Position numbers and translations under genes: made by a program. From NCBI GenBank assembly GCA_013399305.1, contig VXAI01000082.1, forward strand, positions 2,752,674 to 2,816,673: DNA of 64,000 nucleotides, read 5' to 3'. This document shows positions 14,037 to 23,945 of the stretch, in pieces (position 1 is the stretch's first letter; every line of letters starts with the position of its first letter). The stretch is from Rostratula benghalensis. Lineage: Eukaryota; Chordata; Aves; Charadriiformes; Rostratulidae. Below the pieces are notes generated by a model. It had not been told where the DNA came from, ran no database searches, and was given only the letters and a program-made list of their open reading frames with translations.

Positions 14037-16315
14037 ATTGTGCTACTGGATACTGTTTGTAACTGTTTATTTCGTTATTCATTCAGGGTAGACCTATGGT
14101 TAAGAGAAATGTGGAAACAGTGTAATCTTCCATAGTATTAGTCTCTAATGATCAACTATCAGATACATCTGCATGATTTATAGGGACATATATTAACTCT
14201 CAAACTTTACAACTACTGTACTTGTGGATTTGGAAATTTAAGTTGGACTCCAATTCCAAATGCAAATGGACTACAATTAAAGAGTTAGCTTCTACATTGT
14301 GGTTTAATGTCAGGGTTGCAATCCAAAAAGATACATAGAAATATAAAGATTCATATGAACACAAAACTGAAACACGCAAAAATGACAGATATTCATAACA
14401 CAATATAAAAAAACCCTGTAGTATCTTTTTGTTGCACAGTATCTACCACAGTGGCTTCGGGTACTAGATGCTGCTTAACGCAAATAGTAAGAATAAGGAA
14501 GTGAATAAGATGTATTAAGAGTATACTTACATTTCAGGTAATTGATATTTCTTTTTAAGAGAGGCCTGTTTTACACAATCCCAGCATTTGCTACCATGCA
14601 GTTATCTCACAGATCTTTAAAAAAAAAATAAAACCAAACCAAACTAAAAATACATGTGAATATTCCTGGCACTAGATACAGAATCCATTCTAACTTTTCA
14701 AAGACAAAGTTTTATACATTTCTAGCATCCCATTTCTCAGAAACTTAGGTCTCAGTCTGATGTCAACATAGCCTTTTATAAATTAAAAATCTCCCTTATA
14801 GGATTATAATTTAATGCTAAAGAACACTTTTCTGGCAAACTACAGGGTGGCAGCCAACACTATTTTCTCTGACTCTAGGGAGTCATTCAGCTTAAGAGAA
14901 AAAATCCCTCAACTCATTATTAGCATCCTATGGAGATTTCACCAATAGGCTGTCAACATTTTCAATTGCAGCAATAGATGACTTCCTAATGAATTAACCA
15001 GGCCACTAATTTACTGGAATTGTCACTTTGTCCATACGTTTAATACTACTTGCAAATGAAGATTTTTTTCTCTTTTTTTTCCCCTTCTCCTTATCTGGCA
15101 AGTGTTAATCAAATTGCATTTAGATTTAATGTTATTTAACTTTATTTGTGCTTCAGGACATCTGGGTTTTACTGAACTAATTTTCAATATAAAATTGCCA
15201 TGTTTTAGGACATCATTATTTTTGTATGAAAACTCCCACATATTCCAGAAAAACAAAGCACAATATGTTCCCTTTATTACTATTTGTATAACTCCTATAA
15301 CATGGCAAAATTAAGTCTTCATTTAACTCAATTGTATTTGCATAAGTATGTCACCACAGTATAAGGCAATATCTTTACACAAGAGCTTTAAGTGACCTTT
15401 AAACAAATCTTGTCAGCTAAAATTAAAGCGTGAGCCTATTGCATCAGGAGTATAAGGTTCTTGCATGAAGAATAACAAACTCGTTGCCTGAAATAGTTGC
15501 CCCTTTTTTTCGACAAAAAAGTTTACTAATTCAGCCGTAACCTATTAGATCACATGACAGTATCACCTGTGATGACCTACATTAATCAGAAGACCAGAAT
15601 GGAAAAAATAACCTGTTCTGACTGACATTTTGACGGGGACATCTTTCAGATAATATTTCAAAGCACTGAGCAGATTCTTAAACCTACTTAATAGAAAAGG
15701 TGGGCTTAGATATTAAAGAATACGTGGGAAATATTTTGTTTTGTGAGCTGAAAATATAATTTTCAAAATTCTTTTCAAACTCATAAAATAGTGAAGCTAT
15801 TAATAAACATACCCATTCAAATTTATCCCAACATACACTGAAAAAAAACACACTCTTAAAGTGACTAAGAAAACAAAAATATCAAAATCCCAAATATTTT
15901 ATGTTGTTAAAGCTGCAAGGGATAGACTCCAGAACAGGGGCATAATTAGGGCACAATGCCAAACTGAGCTGGTTATCCTCTGTCATATATTTCTTGGGTT
16001 CCTTGAATCACTGGGTTAAGTGGACACACTATGTTCCAAAACATTTTTCTGGGTTAAAGAAAATTTGTGCTTGAGGATTTTGGCCAAAAAGGTTAAGTCA
16101 TATTTTATCACCATATGTTGCATATTAGACAGTGAATGACACACAGCTGCAGGATTCCCCATCTCGCTTCTTTTGTAATTAATAGTGTGTAATGTTAACC
16201 ATAGAATATTTTTTTCCTACTTTAGGCTACAAAGAGAGTGGTTGTTATTTGTTGTGTATTCCTAGCCCACAAAACTCCATATCCTGTTTGCTGTTCATGT
16301 TTGCTATTCTACAAT
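14037..16315. other. Unique non-coding sequence
   Basis: I see no gene. Features are an A/C-rich stretch near 14617-14645, a pyrimidine-rich tract at about 15061-15090, and otherwise mixed AT-rich DNA. The opposed open frames at 15023-15256 (minus) and 15102-15314 (plus) overlap each other and have no recognisable content. Confidence 0.55.
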
Positions 16316-16378
16316 TGTTTGTTGCTTGGTTTCTTTGGTGGTTTCTTTGTTTCTTTGGGGTTTTGGGGTGTTTTTGGC
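16316..16378 (+). repeat. G/T-rich low-complexity tract (TTTGG type)
   Basis: The plus strand is almost only G and T, with repeated TTTCTTTGG, TTTTGGGG and GGTTTC words. It accounts for the end of the open frame at 16192-16389, which is therefore not evidence of a gene. It is one of several such strand-asymmetric tracts in the window. Confidence 0.85.
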
Positions 16379-17380
16379 ATATAAACTAATGTCTGTTTTA
16401 AAAATTTGTAATAAATACACATACACAATCAAGAAGCAAATCTGATGCACCAATATATGTCATTCACTACATCTTGTTAAATAGAATTTGAAAATGGTAA
16501 GAAAGCAACCTAAGGAATAAAATTCATGCATATATGCAAAGAATTTCTGTGACTTTTGTCAAATAATGACCGATAATTAAAAAAAAAGTGGTTTAGATTT
16601 TGGGAAGAATCTCTTCTACATCTATTATAGCAAGTGATAGGCCACTATCCAGCAGTGTCCTTCCAATCTTAAAGTAGGTTTTACTCAGATGAGTGCTAGA
16701 GTGCTGCCAGATTGTCAGCATTGATACAGATCTCAATTTCTTAAGATCAGATGATAACTTAACTTAAACATGCAATTTCTCCATTTAAGAAATTCTGTCA
16801 CTGGATTAATCCAAACCCTCTTGCGTATATTAAGGAAATCCGCACATAGTATTGTTATTTTTCTTTGAGAAGTAAAAATTTTCTAGGAGAAAATTTTAAA
16901 AAAAAATCCAGAGAAGGCGACAGCTTTTTACTTCGTAGGACAATTTTTTGTTTCTTGCCTTTACCCAAAGTTGACTACTAGATGTAGTCTATCTTGCTTT
17001 TTATTTAAATAATAAAAAATTTTTAAAAAGTGCAGTCTACACAAGAACTGTGTTTTAATGTGGCTACACAAAGTAATGGACTTGTACACAATCACTGTGG
17101 AAAGACTTTTTTTTTTTAAATTAAAAGCTAAGTGATTTAAAAGGGAATGAGAATTATGTGTTATATCTGTTTTTTTCCATCATAAACACCAGTGGATATT
17201 TTTTTTATAGCATTAAAATTCCTAGTAAGGGAAATTAAAATATTGTTAGTAAAATAAAAATAATGGTAAATGACGTGAAAAATGAAAAGGTGGCAAAGAT
17301 AATAGTCATCCAATAATGATTTAAAAACCTCTAACCTGTGAAAAAAACCTGTCATCAGATCTATGTTATCTATTTAATTT

Positions 17381-17418
17381 GTTTCTAGTACATATATATG
17401 TTTCTAATACATATATGC
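17381..17418. repeat. Tandem duplication of a 19-mer
   Basis: Two adjacent 19-base units, each starting GTTTCTA and continuing into TACATATAT-type sequence, differ at three positions. This is a small local duplication in AT-rich DNA. Confidence 0.75.
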
Positions 17419-17698
17419 ATTTACAAACATGCACGTGTGCGTATGCTTTGTACATATACAGATAGAAGAACATTATGCAAGTTCAAGGTTCCTGAAAAGA
17501 GCTTGCAATGTTTTGGGTTTTTTTAAAAAAAATTGATAAGCCTGCTAAATGCTTCCATTTGAAAATTTCATCATGCAGAATTACTTAACATACATTTCAG
17601 ACATTTTCTTACCATGACACAAGTGTCTCTGGCAAAAAAAGTATCACCTTGTCAAAATGACAGTTTGATAATGCATAAACACATTTATGCTTTCGCAA

Positions 17699-17721
17699 CA
17701 GTGTCATCTTGGCTGACACTG
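17699..17721. repeat. Perfect 8-bp inverted repeat, 7-base loop
   Basis: The arms CAGTGTCA and TGACACTG are separated by TCTTGGC. Pairing does not extend beyond the arms, so a microRNA-length hairpin is not supported. Recorded as an isolated short palindrome. Confidence 0.6.
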
Positions 17722-18031
17722 CCATTGAAATAATTGTTATTCTCAACAATCCACAGTCAGCTTCAGCCACAAAAATTTCAGAATTTCTACTCTGCTATTT
17801 ATTCATAATACTACTGATAAAAAAAAAAAGAAAATGAGAAGTAAGATTTGTTAGTTATAAGGAAATAATAGGTTGGCTGGCTAATAGGATTGTGAATTTG
17901 TTTATTAAAATACTATTTTTCCTCTATAGATTTTCCCTGCAGAAAACTTGGTATGGAAAAGGGAGGTGAAGCTGGTTGATCAATGTGCTAGAAAAGGCAA
18001 CATAACAAGGCTGAGAATCTTTCTGTCTTAC

Positions 18032-18115
18032 TTCAACCAATCTTTCTCCAAGAGAACCTGCCTTTACAGTGGGGCCTTCTTTGATCCACTGTGACATTTT
18101 TATGTTCTTTCTCTC
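18032..18115 (-). other. Candidate exon, 84 bp, phase 0-0 (unassigned)
   Basis: On the minus strand this block is preceded by TTTGCAG, with a branch-point-like CTGAT about 20 bases upstream, and followed by GAA|GTAAGA, a close match to a splice donor. Between them lie exactly 28 open codons. The translation starts ERKNIKMSQW and ends SLGERLVE: charged, mixed composition, unlike the simple-repeat ORFs nearby. The polypyrimidine tract is weak. The frame stays open past the donor to 17924. I do not recognise the protein, and no partner exon was found in the window. It could be a real internal exon of a gene whose intron fills this window, a decayed exon, or chance. What I see is the splice-like boundaries and the open frame; that it is an exon is inference. 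Confidence 0.2.
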
Positions 18116-19261
18116 CTGCAAATGATAGTATCAGCATAGTATTAAAGTTTGAGCTATGACATTTGGCATTTTTACATTTCCAGACCATGACGTGTGAATA
18201 CACTACTATCTCCAATTAAGTAACATCTACTTTTTTAAACAGAAGTCAAAGTCTCTGCTTTAAGTCATCAGTTTCTGTCCCTCAAAAGCTTTAGAATTTA
18301 GAAAGCGCAGAAATTCAATTATCTGTGGAAAATACTTCATATTTTATTTCAGAATGTAGTCTGAAATGGGGCAAGCGTTAATCAAGATACAGCTGAATGT
18401 TATAGGGGACCTACATCAGAAGCAAATTTATACTTCGAAAATGTAAGGCCCCCATTTCATATTTAATTTACTTGCACTGACTGAACTTATCATAACCATC
18501 AGATGGTAACACCTCCAAAAGCTGCGAGAATGAGAGAATGAGATTGCTGTGATTACGTGTAGGCCGGAGTCCAGAAAATTAGGATTCAAAAGCATCAAGT
18601 CAACGAACTTCTCTATGCATTAACTTAATTTTTTAATATATTCTTACATATTCAGACTGCTGTGCTCTTTGAGATATGGCTTGTGCTTTATACTTTTGCA
18701 CCTGACCACAAATAGTGTCAGTTGTGGTTAAAATGAACATAAAGACTTTTTTACTCATAGTCCAAACACAAGCATGAAGCGTGCGCTAAAACAGTATGAC
18801 AGATCCATCTTCCTAGTTGCTTTGTTGTTTTTAAAAAGAGACATCATATATTTGGAAGTTATATCCTTTCATATACTCTCAGTTTCCAAAATTCTCTACA
18901 GATTTCAGAAACATCAGCTGTGCTCACTTTCACTTATTGCAACACATATGAAACTCACAATTTACAACATTTTTGATACTCTGCATTATATGTCATGAAG
19001 CTGTAAAAGTATTTAAGATTAACATCTTGAACTGCATTATATTTTACTGCTTTCCATAAGTCAATACCAGAAATTAATTTTATATAAATAATATATTCTT
19101 CTGATATTACAACTTACTAAGCCATATCTAGCAAACCTTAAAAAAATCACCAAAACGCCCAAGGATCAATGTCTGCCTTGGTTTAACACTATAGTGATTT
19201 TCTCTTTTAAGTCATGTTGGAGTAGAAACAATATTATACACTTATCTACTCCTGGGATGAC
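18116..19261. other. Unique non-coding sequence
   Basis: I see no gene. The open frame at 18774-18998 on the plus strand is F/L/I-rich and has no recognisable domain. Confidence 0.5.
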
Positions 19262-19351
19262 AATGGTCAACCCTTTGACATTATCCAACGATGGCTGGAC
19301 AAGATGATCTTAAAGATCCTTTCCAAGCTAGACAATTCTGTGATTCTATAA
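19262..19351 (+). mobile_element. CR1 LINE, 3' terminal fragment
   Basis: The plus strand carries 'ggctggacaagatgatctt', 'agatcctttccaagc' and the terminal 'attctgtgattctata', the diagnostic order at the CR1 3' end. Similarity is clear from about 19285 and probable back to about 19262. It is in the opposite orientation to the copies at 4472, 23612 and 43249. No coding part remains. Confidence 0.85.
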
Positions 19352-19660
19352 CATCTGCTAATACAAAGCCATTAAGGGTGATTAAGATATCAAGGAACTA
19401 ATTATCCTGATAAACTTTCTGAAGTGCTTAATGAAGGAAATATCTACAGTTGTCCACGTATCACCAGAAATTCTTAAGAACACAATATAAGTGATTGAGT
19501 ACCACTCTGTCAGTAACATTACAAAATGTCAAAATGTGACAGGGTCAGTCCAGGAAATATGACTTGTCTTTTCTAGAATATTTAACAAAACATTTTCTTT
19601 ACTAGTATTTAAAGCGTAAGGAAATTTGAAGAAAACATAACTAAACAGCCCATAACACAA
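19352..19660. other. Unique non-coding sequence
   Basis: I see no gene or recognisable repeat between the CR1 end and the A/C-rich tract. Confidence 0.5.
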
Positions 19661-19728
19661 CAGAAAACCAAAACCAAATACAAACCAACCAAACAAAAAC
19701 CACACAAAAAACTACACAGGAAACAAAC
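19661..19728 (-). repeat. A/C-rich low-complexity tract (CCAAA type)
   Basis: The plus strand is almost only A and C, with repeated AACCAAA and AACAAAAACC words, so the G/T-rich strand is the minus strand. It generates the W/F/V-rich end of the minus-strand open frame at 19641-19958, which I therefore reject as a gene. Confidence 0.85.
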
Positions 19729-21626
19729 TGTACCTTTCTTTTTTTAACAGATGAGTGACCGAGACCCAAATACAGCAAGTTCCTTAGAAATACAAAACTT
19801 TTCTCACAGACCTTGTCTGAATACATACTTTGTTTACGTTTAGAGACAGCCACACTATCTCTGTTCATTCTTGATTGTTTTTGTCTTAGAACAAACTGCA
19901 GGGCTTTAATTTCTTTACTTTTAGAGCAAAACAAACAGAAACAGGTTATAAAAACCACTGTTGCTTCAATTTGCCTAACAACAACTTGCAGAGAAACTGT
20001 CCTGTACTGTATTACATATTGTAATTCATAATTGCTAGTATAAATCGGTTTTCTGTATCTTCACTGCAATAAAAACTTCACTGCCATTAAGAACATAATT
20101 TCCATATTACAGACAAAATCATCAGCTCTAATTGTTGTCTAGCTGTCTGGGAAACAGAGGCTCTTAATATTCATACTGAATGATAAGCTTTTTACACAGC
20201 CAAAACAATTTGTTATAATGAATGTTTCAATAGGTGTGTGATATTGGTTTTCAGTGGTATTAAATTATTCAAATTCATTGTAGTCAATACGACCTTAATT
20301 TATTATATTGCATTATTACAACATAATTGCTTTCCACACATTTGGTATAGATTTTGATTGCTGATTAAGTTCTGTGAGTTTGCATGGTGCCTGGCATTCA
20401 GCTCAAAGCAGTAACTGCAAGTGTTAACACAGTGTTCTAGACAGTGCAGATGCCAGTGAGCTGTGGATGAGTAATGAAGACCAAGCAAAACTTCGTTTCC
20501 AGATCTTAAGACAGCAGAGAGGTGTTTTTCTCCCTTCTACCTTGTCCTTTTCCAGGGCAGAAAAAAGGATCTGGGTCTAGGCCCAGACACAACTTCTCTT
20601 CGCTTGGGATTATGGCAACATACTGTGAAATATTTCATAGACAAACTAGAAGGACAACAGCTGACCTTCAAGTGATTTGTTAGAAATCTGATAACGTGAT
20701 TTAATCTGAACTGAGTCTAAATGAAATTATTTAGGGGTTGGATAATCAGCCTCATCCCTGGCAGTACCATGTCACATAATTATGGCAAAATTGTACTTCC
20801 CACCAATATCTCCTCTGCTGGTAAAAGAGCAGAATTGAAGATACATACACCAGCTTGTCCCAGGAAATTTATTAGACCAGATATATTACCCAGCAAACAA
20901 ATGCTATTATGATCCTGTTAAATTTACTGTAATAAACAGAATAATTTATAGTTATGTAAACAAATCACTAGATTTTTTTTACATTACCAGTCTTCTGAAA
21001 TGTCACTTAAAAAAAAAAAATCAAATCTACACGCATGTGGTCATATTTTAGGATCACAAAAATCACAAGGGACAGGTAAATTCATATACTGTCATTGAAG
21101 ACAACAGAACTATTCTATCTCATCTGTGCTAAAAACTCAGTCTTTAGGATTATTTTGTCATGGCTGTATAAAACATTTTGCTATATACCATGCCTTCTGA
21201 CAGCTTATTGTCACTTAACAAGTAACAGTCCTTTGCTATGAACTGCTCCTTGCAATGTAAACCCTCATAATCACACAAAAGGGAATATATTCTGAAAAAT
21301 AAACAAATTCCCCCAAAAGATACATACACAAGAAATTCCAGGTAGTGAATATACTGTGGTTTTGTTCCTCAAACTCTTCTGTTGCCATACGGTATGATTT
21401 AAAACTGAGGTGACTATTTCCTAGGACTCCAGCTAAGCTATTTATCTCTGCTTACCTTACGTAAGGAAATTATCAGGAGCGTAGGGCATGTAACTGGAAG
21501 TCATAGAACTTGGTAATATATAACTACGTTTTTAACAGAATACCACATTAGCTGTTACCTGTTAAATGTTCGATCATCATTTTAAAAAACAAAACCACGT
21601 GTGGAACATCTGTTGTTAGAACAAAT
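19729..21626. other. Unique non-coding sequence
   Basis: No gene is supported. The plus-strand frame at 20721-20912 has mixed, mildly protein-like composition but no recognisable domain, and no matching splice signals were found. An A-run lies near 21008-21020. Confidence 0.5.
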
Positions 21627-22100
21627 GTGAATGTTTCAAAAACAGACTGCAGACTTTGTTTCTCTGAAGACGGGTTTACATTGTCATTTATGTCTTTAAC
21701 AGTGTCAGTACCATTATCAATGGTATCATTATGAATGACTGCTTCTTTCAGTTTCTCTGTATATTTTTATAAATGTCTTTCATTAGTTCTTCAATTTCAT
21801 TTTGACTGTGGGTCTGCTTTTTGGACTTTGTCAAGTTTGTCTCAAGTTCTGACCCTTGGGTTATTGGCAGGAAACTGATTGCCCTTTATCTCTTTTACTG
21901 TTACTTGCATACTTAGAACTGAAGGAATAAGAAGTTGCATTTGTTCCAACTTAACACTGATAAAATCAGAAGGTGATCTGAAGGCACTAGTAGAACTTGC
22001 CAGTGTTTACATGCACAGGTAATCTCATATTGTCCATATTCTGAATACTTTGGACTTTAGTGATGTTGAGAGTAACAGTGGATATCCAAAGTGCTATTAA
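21627..22100 (-). pseudogene. Possible decayed coding sequence, frame-shifted, unassigned
   Basis: On the minus strand, reading from 22100 downwards, three successive open stretches in different frames join end to end with similar hydrophilic composition. The first is about 35 codons (with NMDNMRLPVHVNTGKF). The second is about 54 codons (with SPSDFISVKLEQM and VTVKEIKGNQFP). The third is about 38 codons (with NEIEELMKDIYKNIQ). Reading then returns to the second frame for more than 40 codons (with KLKEAVIHNDTIDNG). This pattern of compensating shifts is what a degraded retrocopy or dead exon would show. No known protein was recognised, and no poly-A tail or target-site duplication was found. 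A purine-rich strand in AT-rich DNA naturally translates into K/N/E-rich text, so chance remains a serious alternative. Confidence 0.22.
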
Positions 22101-23290
22101 TTTGTATTTTTCTTTTTTTTTTTTTTGCTATTTTCAATCATTCTAGTGATAGAATTTCTAATAAATTATCAGAGATTAATAATTTTTCTGTTAGTGGAAA
22201 AAAAACCAAAACAAAAAATAGTGAACTATTCCAGAAGCAAAATCAATATCCCGTGATATCAGCAATGAACATGACTAGCTGCTTGTTAGAACAAGCAGCT
22301 TACAAATAAAGAGGAAAAAGCTATCTGTTAAAAATTATTCTTAAAAGAAGTGTCAGTACTTCAGAAGAAATGGAAAATGGTTACACATGTAAGATTCGCA
22401 AAAATAAAATTATTTGTGAAAAGATGTATAAATAGAAAATGGGAATAATGTTTAATGGCTATTGCTTGCTATAAAGTATCCAACAAGTTCTAAATTAATG
22501 GCATTTAAAGTCATCATCTATCTGTTAATTGGTCAATTTGGCAACTGAAAAAGTACCTAAAGCTACTTTCCACTCCTTTCTTCTTAGAATGTGAATGCTC
22601 CTTCCAAAAAAGAACCTGCTGTTATAAACTCAACATATATGATAAAGATGGCATGCTGGAACCGATTGATGCATTGATTCTAGTTTACTCTGTAATGTGT
22701 GTCCATAACACACTTTTGGACAGAGAAATGCTGTGATAAGTAAAGCTTAAAGATGTTCATACAACAGAAAATAGACTTGTTGGTGTTATATTATTATTAT
22801 GTTTTTAAAGCTGTCAGTCATGTCCTAAAAAACCCAAAATCAAAATAAAATTATAGAACGACAAAAGCTGAAATGCTCTCCTAGACACAATCACATGCTC
22901 CTAAAATGCTTTAAGGATAATCCAATTGCTACAGACATATTTTATTGTTAAACTTAAATGTAAACAGATTCCATAGAGCTAGGCAGGAAATTATTTTGTT
23001 GTCCTATACAATTGAATTCCCTGGTGACCACAGTTTGAACATTGTATACACCACACGATGTTGTTTAGTCTTCAGTTACATTTTTGTCAGCATGGTATCT
23101 GACATGTGGGAATCATGGGCTGAGGTTGCTGCAAGGAAAGAACCACACCAGTCAGTGACACAAATCCATGATTCCTTAGTAAGGAAGACCAGTATAGCAG
23201 TAGCAACAAAGGCCTCTGCTAACTATGAACTCAGGAGAACAGGAAACCACTCTGGATGGTTGAAGCATCAAAGTCCTGGCTGACAGCCTA
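22101..23290. other. Non-coding sequence with pyrimidine tract
   Basis: A strong pyrimidine tract at 22107-22128 is followed by ATTCTAG at 22139-22145, which looks like a splice acceptor on the plus strand. The frame after it (to a TAA near 22309) reads as hydrophilic K/N/S-rich text, but no upstream exon or known protein supports it. 23103-23280 is slightly GC-richer and of unknown origin. Confidence 0.45.
22277..22300. repeat. Perfect 11-bp inverted repeat, 2-base spacer
   Basis: The arms AGCTGCTTGTT and AACAAGCAGCT are separated by AG. It is the longest perfect palindrome noticed in the window and has mixed base composition, so it is less likely to be chance than the AT-only ones. The stem is too short for a microRNA precursor. 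Confidence 0.7.
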
Positions 23291-23418
23291 GGTTTTGGTT
23301 TTTGGGGTTTTTTTTTGGTTTGTTTGGTTGGGTTGTTTGTTTTTTTGGGTTTTTTTTAGTTTCTGGAGATTTTTTGTTTGTTGTTGTTTTTTTTGGGGTG
23401 GTGGTGGTGTTTGTTTTT
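23291..23418 (+). repeat. G/T-rich low-complexity tract
   Basis: The plus strand is nearly pure G and T over about 128 bases, with many TTTGG, TTGGGTTG and GGTGGTGGTG words. It produces overlapping false open frames on both strands (G/F/V-rich on plus, K/N/P/T-rich on minus). The short G-runs could allow two-tier G-quadruplexes. Confidence 0.9.
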
Positions 23419-23475
23419 AACACACAACAGTTCCTTCTTGTTTGCAGTCTTCTGCACCATGTTGGATGTTCACGG

Positions 23476-23491
23476 ATATATATATATATAT
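23476..23491. repeat. (AT)8 microsatellite
   Basis: An uninterrupted AT dinucleotide run, continuing into TTATTATTTA. Likely polymorphic in length. Confidence 0.9.
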
Positions 23492-23611
23492 TATTATTTA
23501 TTTTTTTTTCAAAGGACTGTGTTTTCACAGTTCATTGCTTTTAATGTTGATGACTGGAAACAACAGCAATGGCCTTATTGGTCACATCATTCCATGCAAA
23601 TCTCTGACTTT

Positions 23612-23945
23612 CTTTGTATCTGGCCTCTCTCCAGTAGCTCTCTTTATTGCAGTTGAGCCCAGAACTAGACACATTATTGCAGGCATGATCCCACCAGTGC
23701 AGTATGGAGGAAAAAAACCACCTTCCTCAAACTGCTAGCAGCGCTCCTGATACAGTCCAGGATAGTTAACCTTTTTTCTGCAGGGGCCCATTTCTGGCTC
23801 ATTTTCAACTTGTTGACCAGGACGTCAACACCCTTCTCTGCAAATGTGATTTCCAGGTGGCAGACTGCCCAGCACATACTGGCGGCAAGGGTTATTTCCT
23901 CCCCAGATGGAGAACTTTGCATTTCTCCTTGGTGACCTCTGGAGG
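23612..23945 (-). mobile_element. CR1 LINE, internal ORF2 fragment (reverse-transcriptase C-terminal part)
   Basis: On the minus strand this translates, with damage, to the late part of CR1 ORF2. Recognisable pieces in order are FAEKGVDVLVNKLKMSQK (the family pattern is a 'FAEKDLGVLVDNKLTMSQ'-type motif), then ILDCIRSAASSLRKVV, then FLHTALVG. At DNA level the plus strand shows 'ttgagcccagaactagac' and 'gatcccaccagtgcagta', the usual CR1 text in reverse complement. No 3' tail follows on the low-coordinate side, so this is an internal remnant. The right edge is unclear: similarity fades between about 23945 and 23995. It has diverged more than the copy at 43249 and is older. Confidence 0.88.

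Larger units (their letters stand above)
16379..18031. other. Unique non-coding sequence
   Basis: No gene is seen. The stretch holds T/A-rich runs near 17108-17120 and 17518-17531, the tandem 19-mer pair and the small hairpin listed separately. It borders the candidate exon on the minus strand. Confidence 0.55.

Noticed and set aside
17699..17721. Hairpin as a microRNA precursor
   Set aside because: Pairing stops after 8 bp. A precursor needs a stem of roughly 20 bp or more.
19641..19958. 105-codon minus-strand frame
   Set aside because: Its C-terminal part is the A/C-rich tract read in reverse (V/W/F-rich). The rest has no recognisable domain, and an opposite-strand frame overlaps.
23268..23738. 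Cluster of overlapping open frames on both strands
   Set aside because: Produced by the G/T tract, the AT microsatellite and the CR1 fragment. Five frames overlap the same bases.
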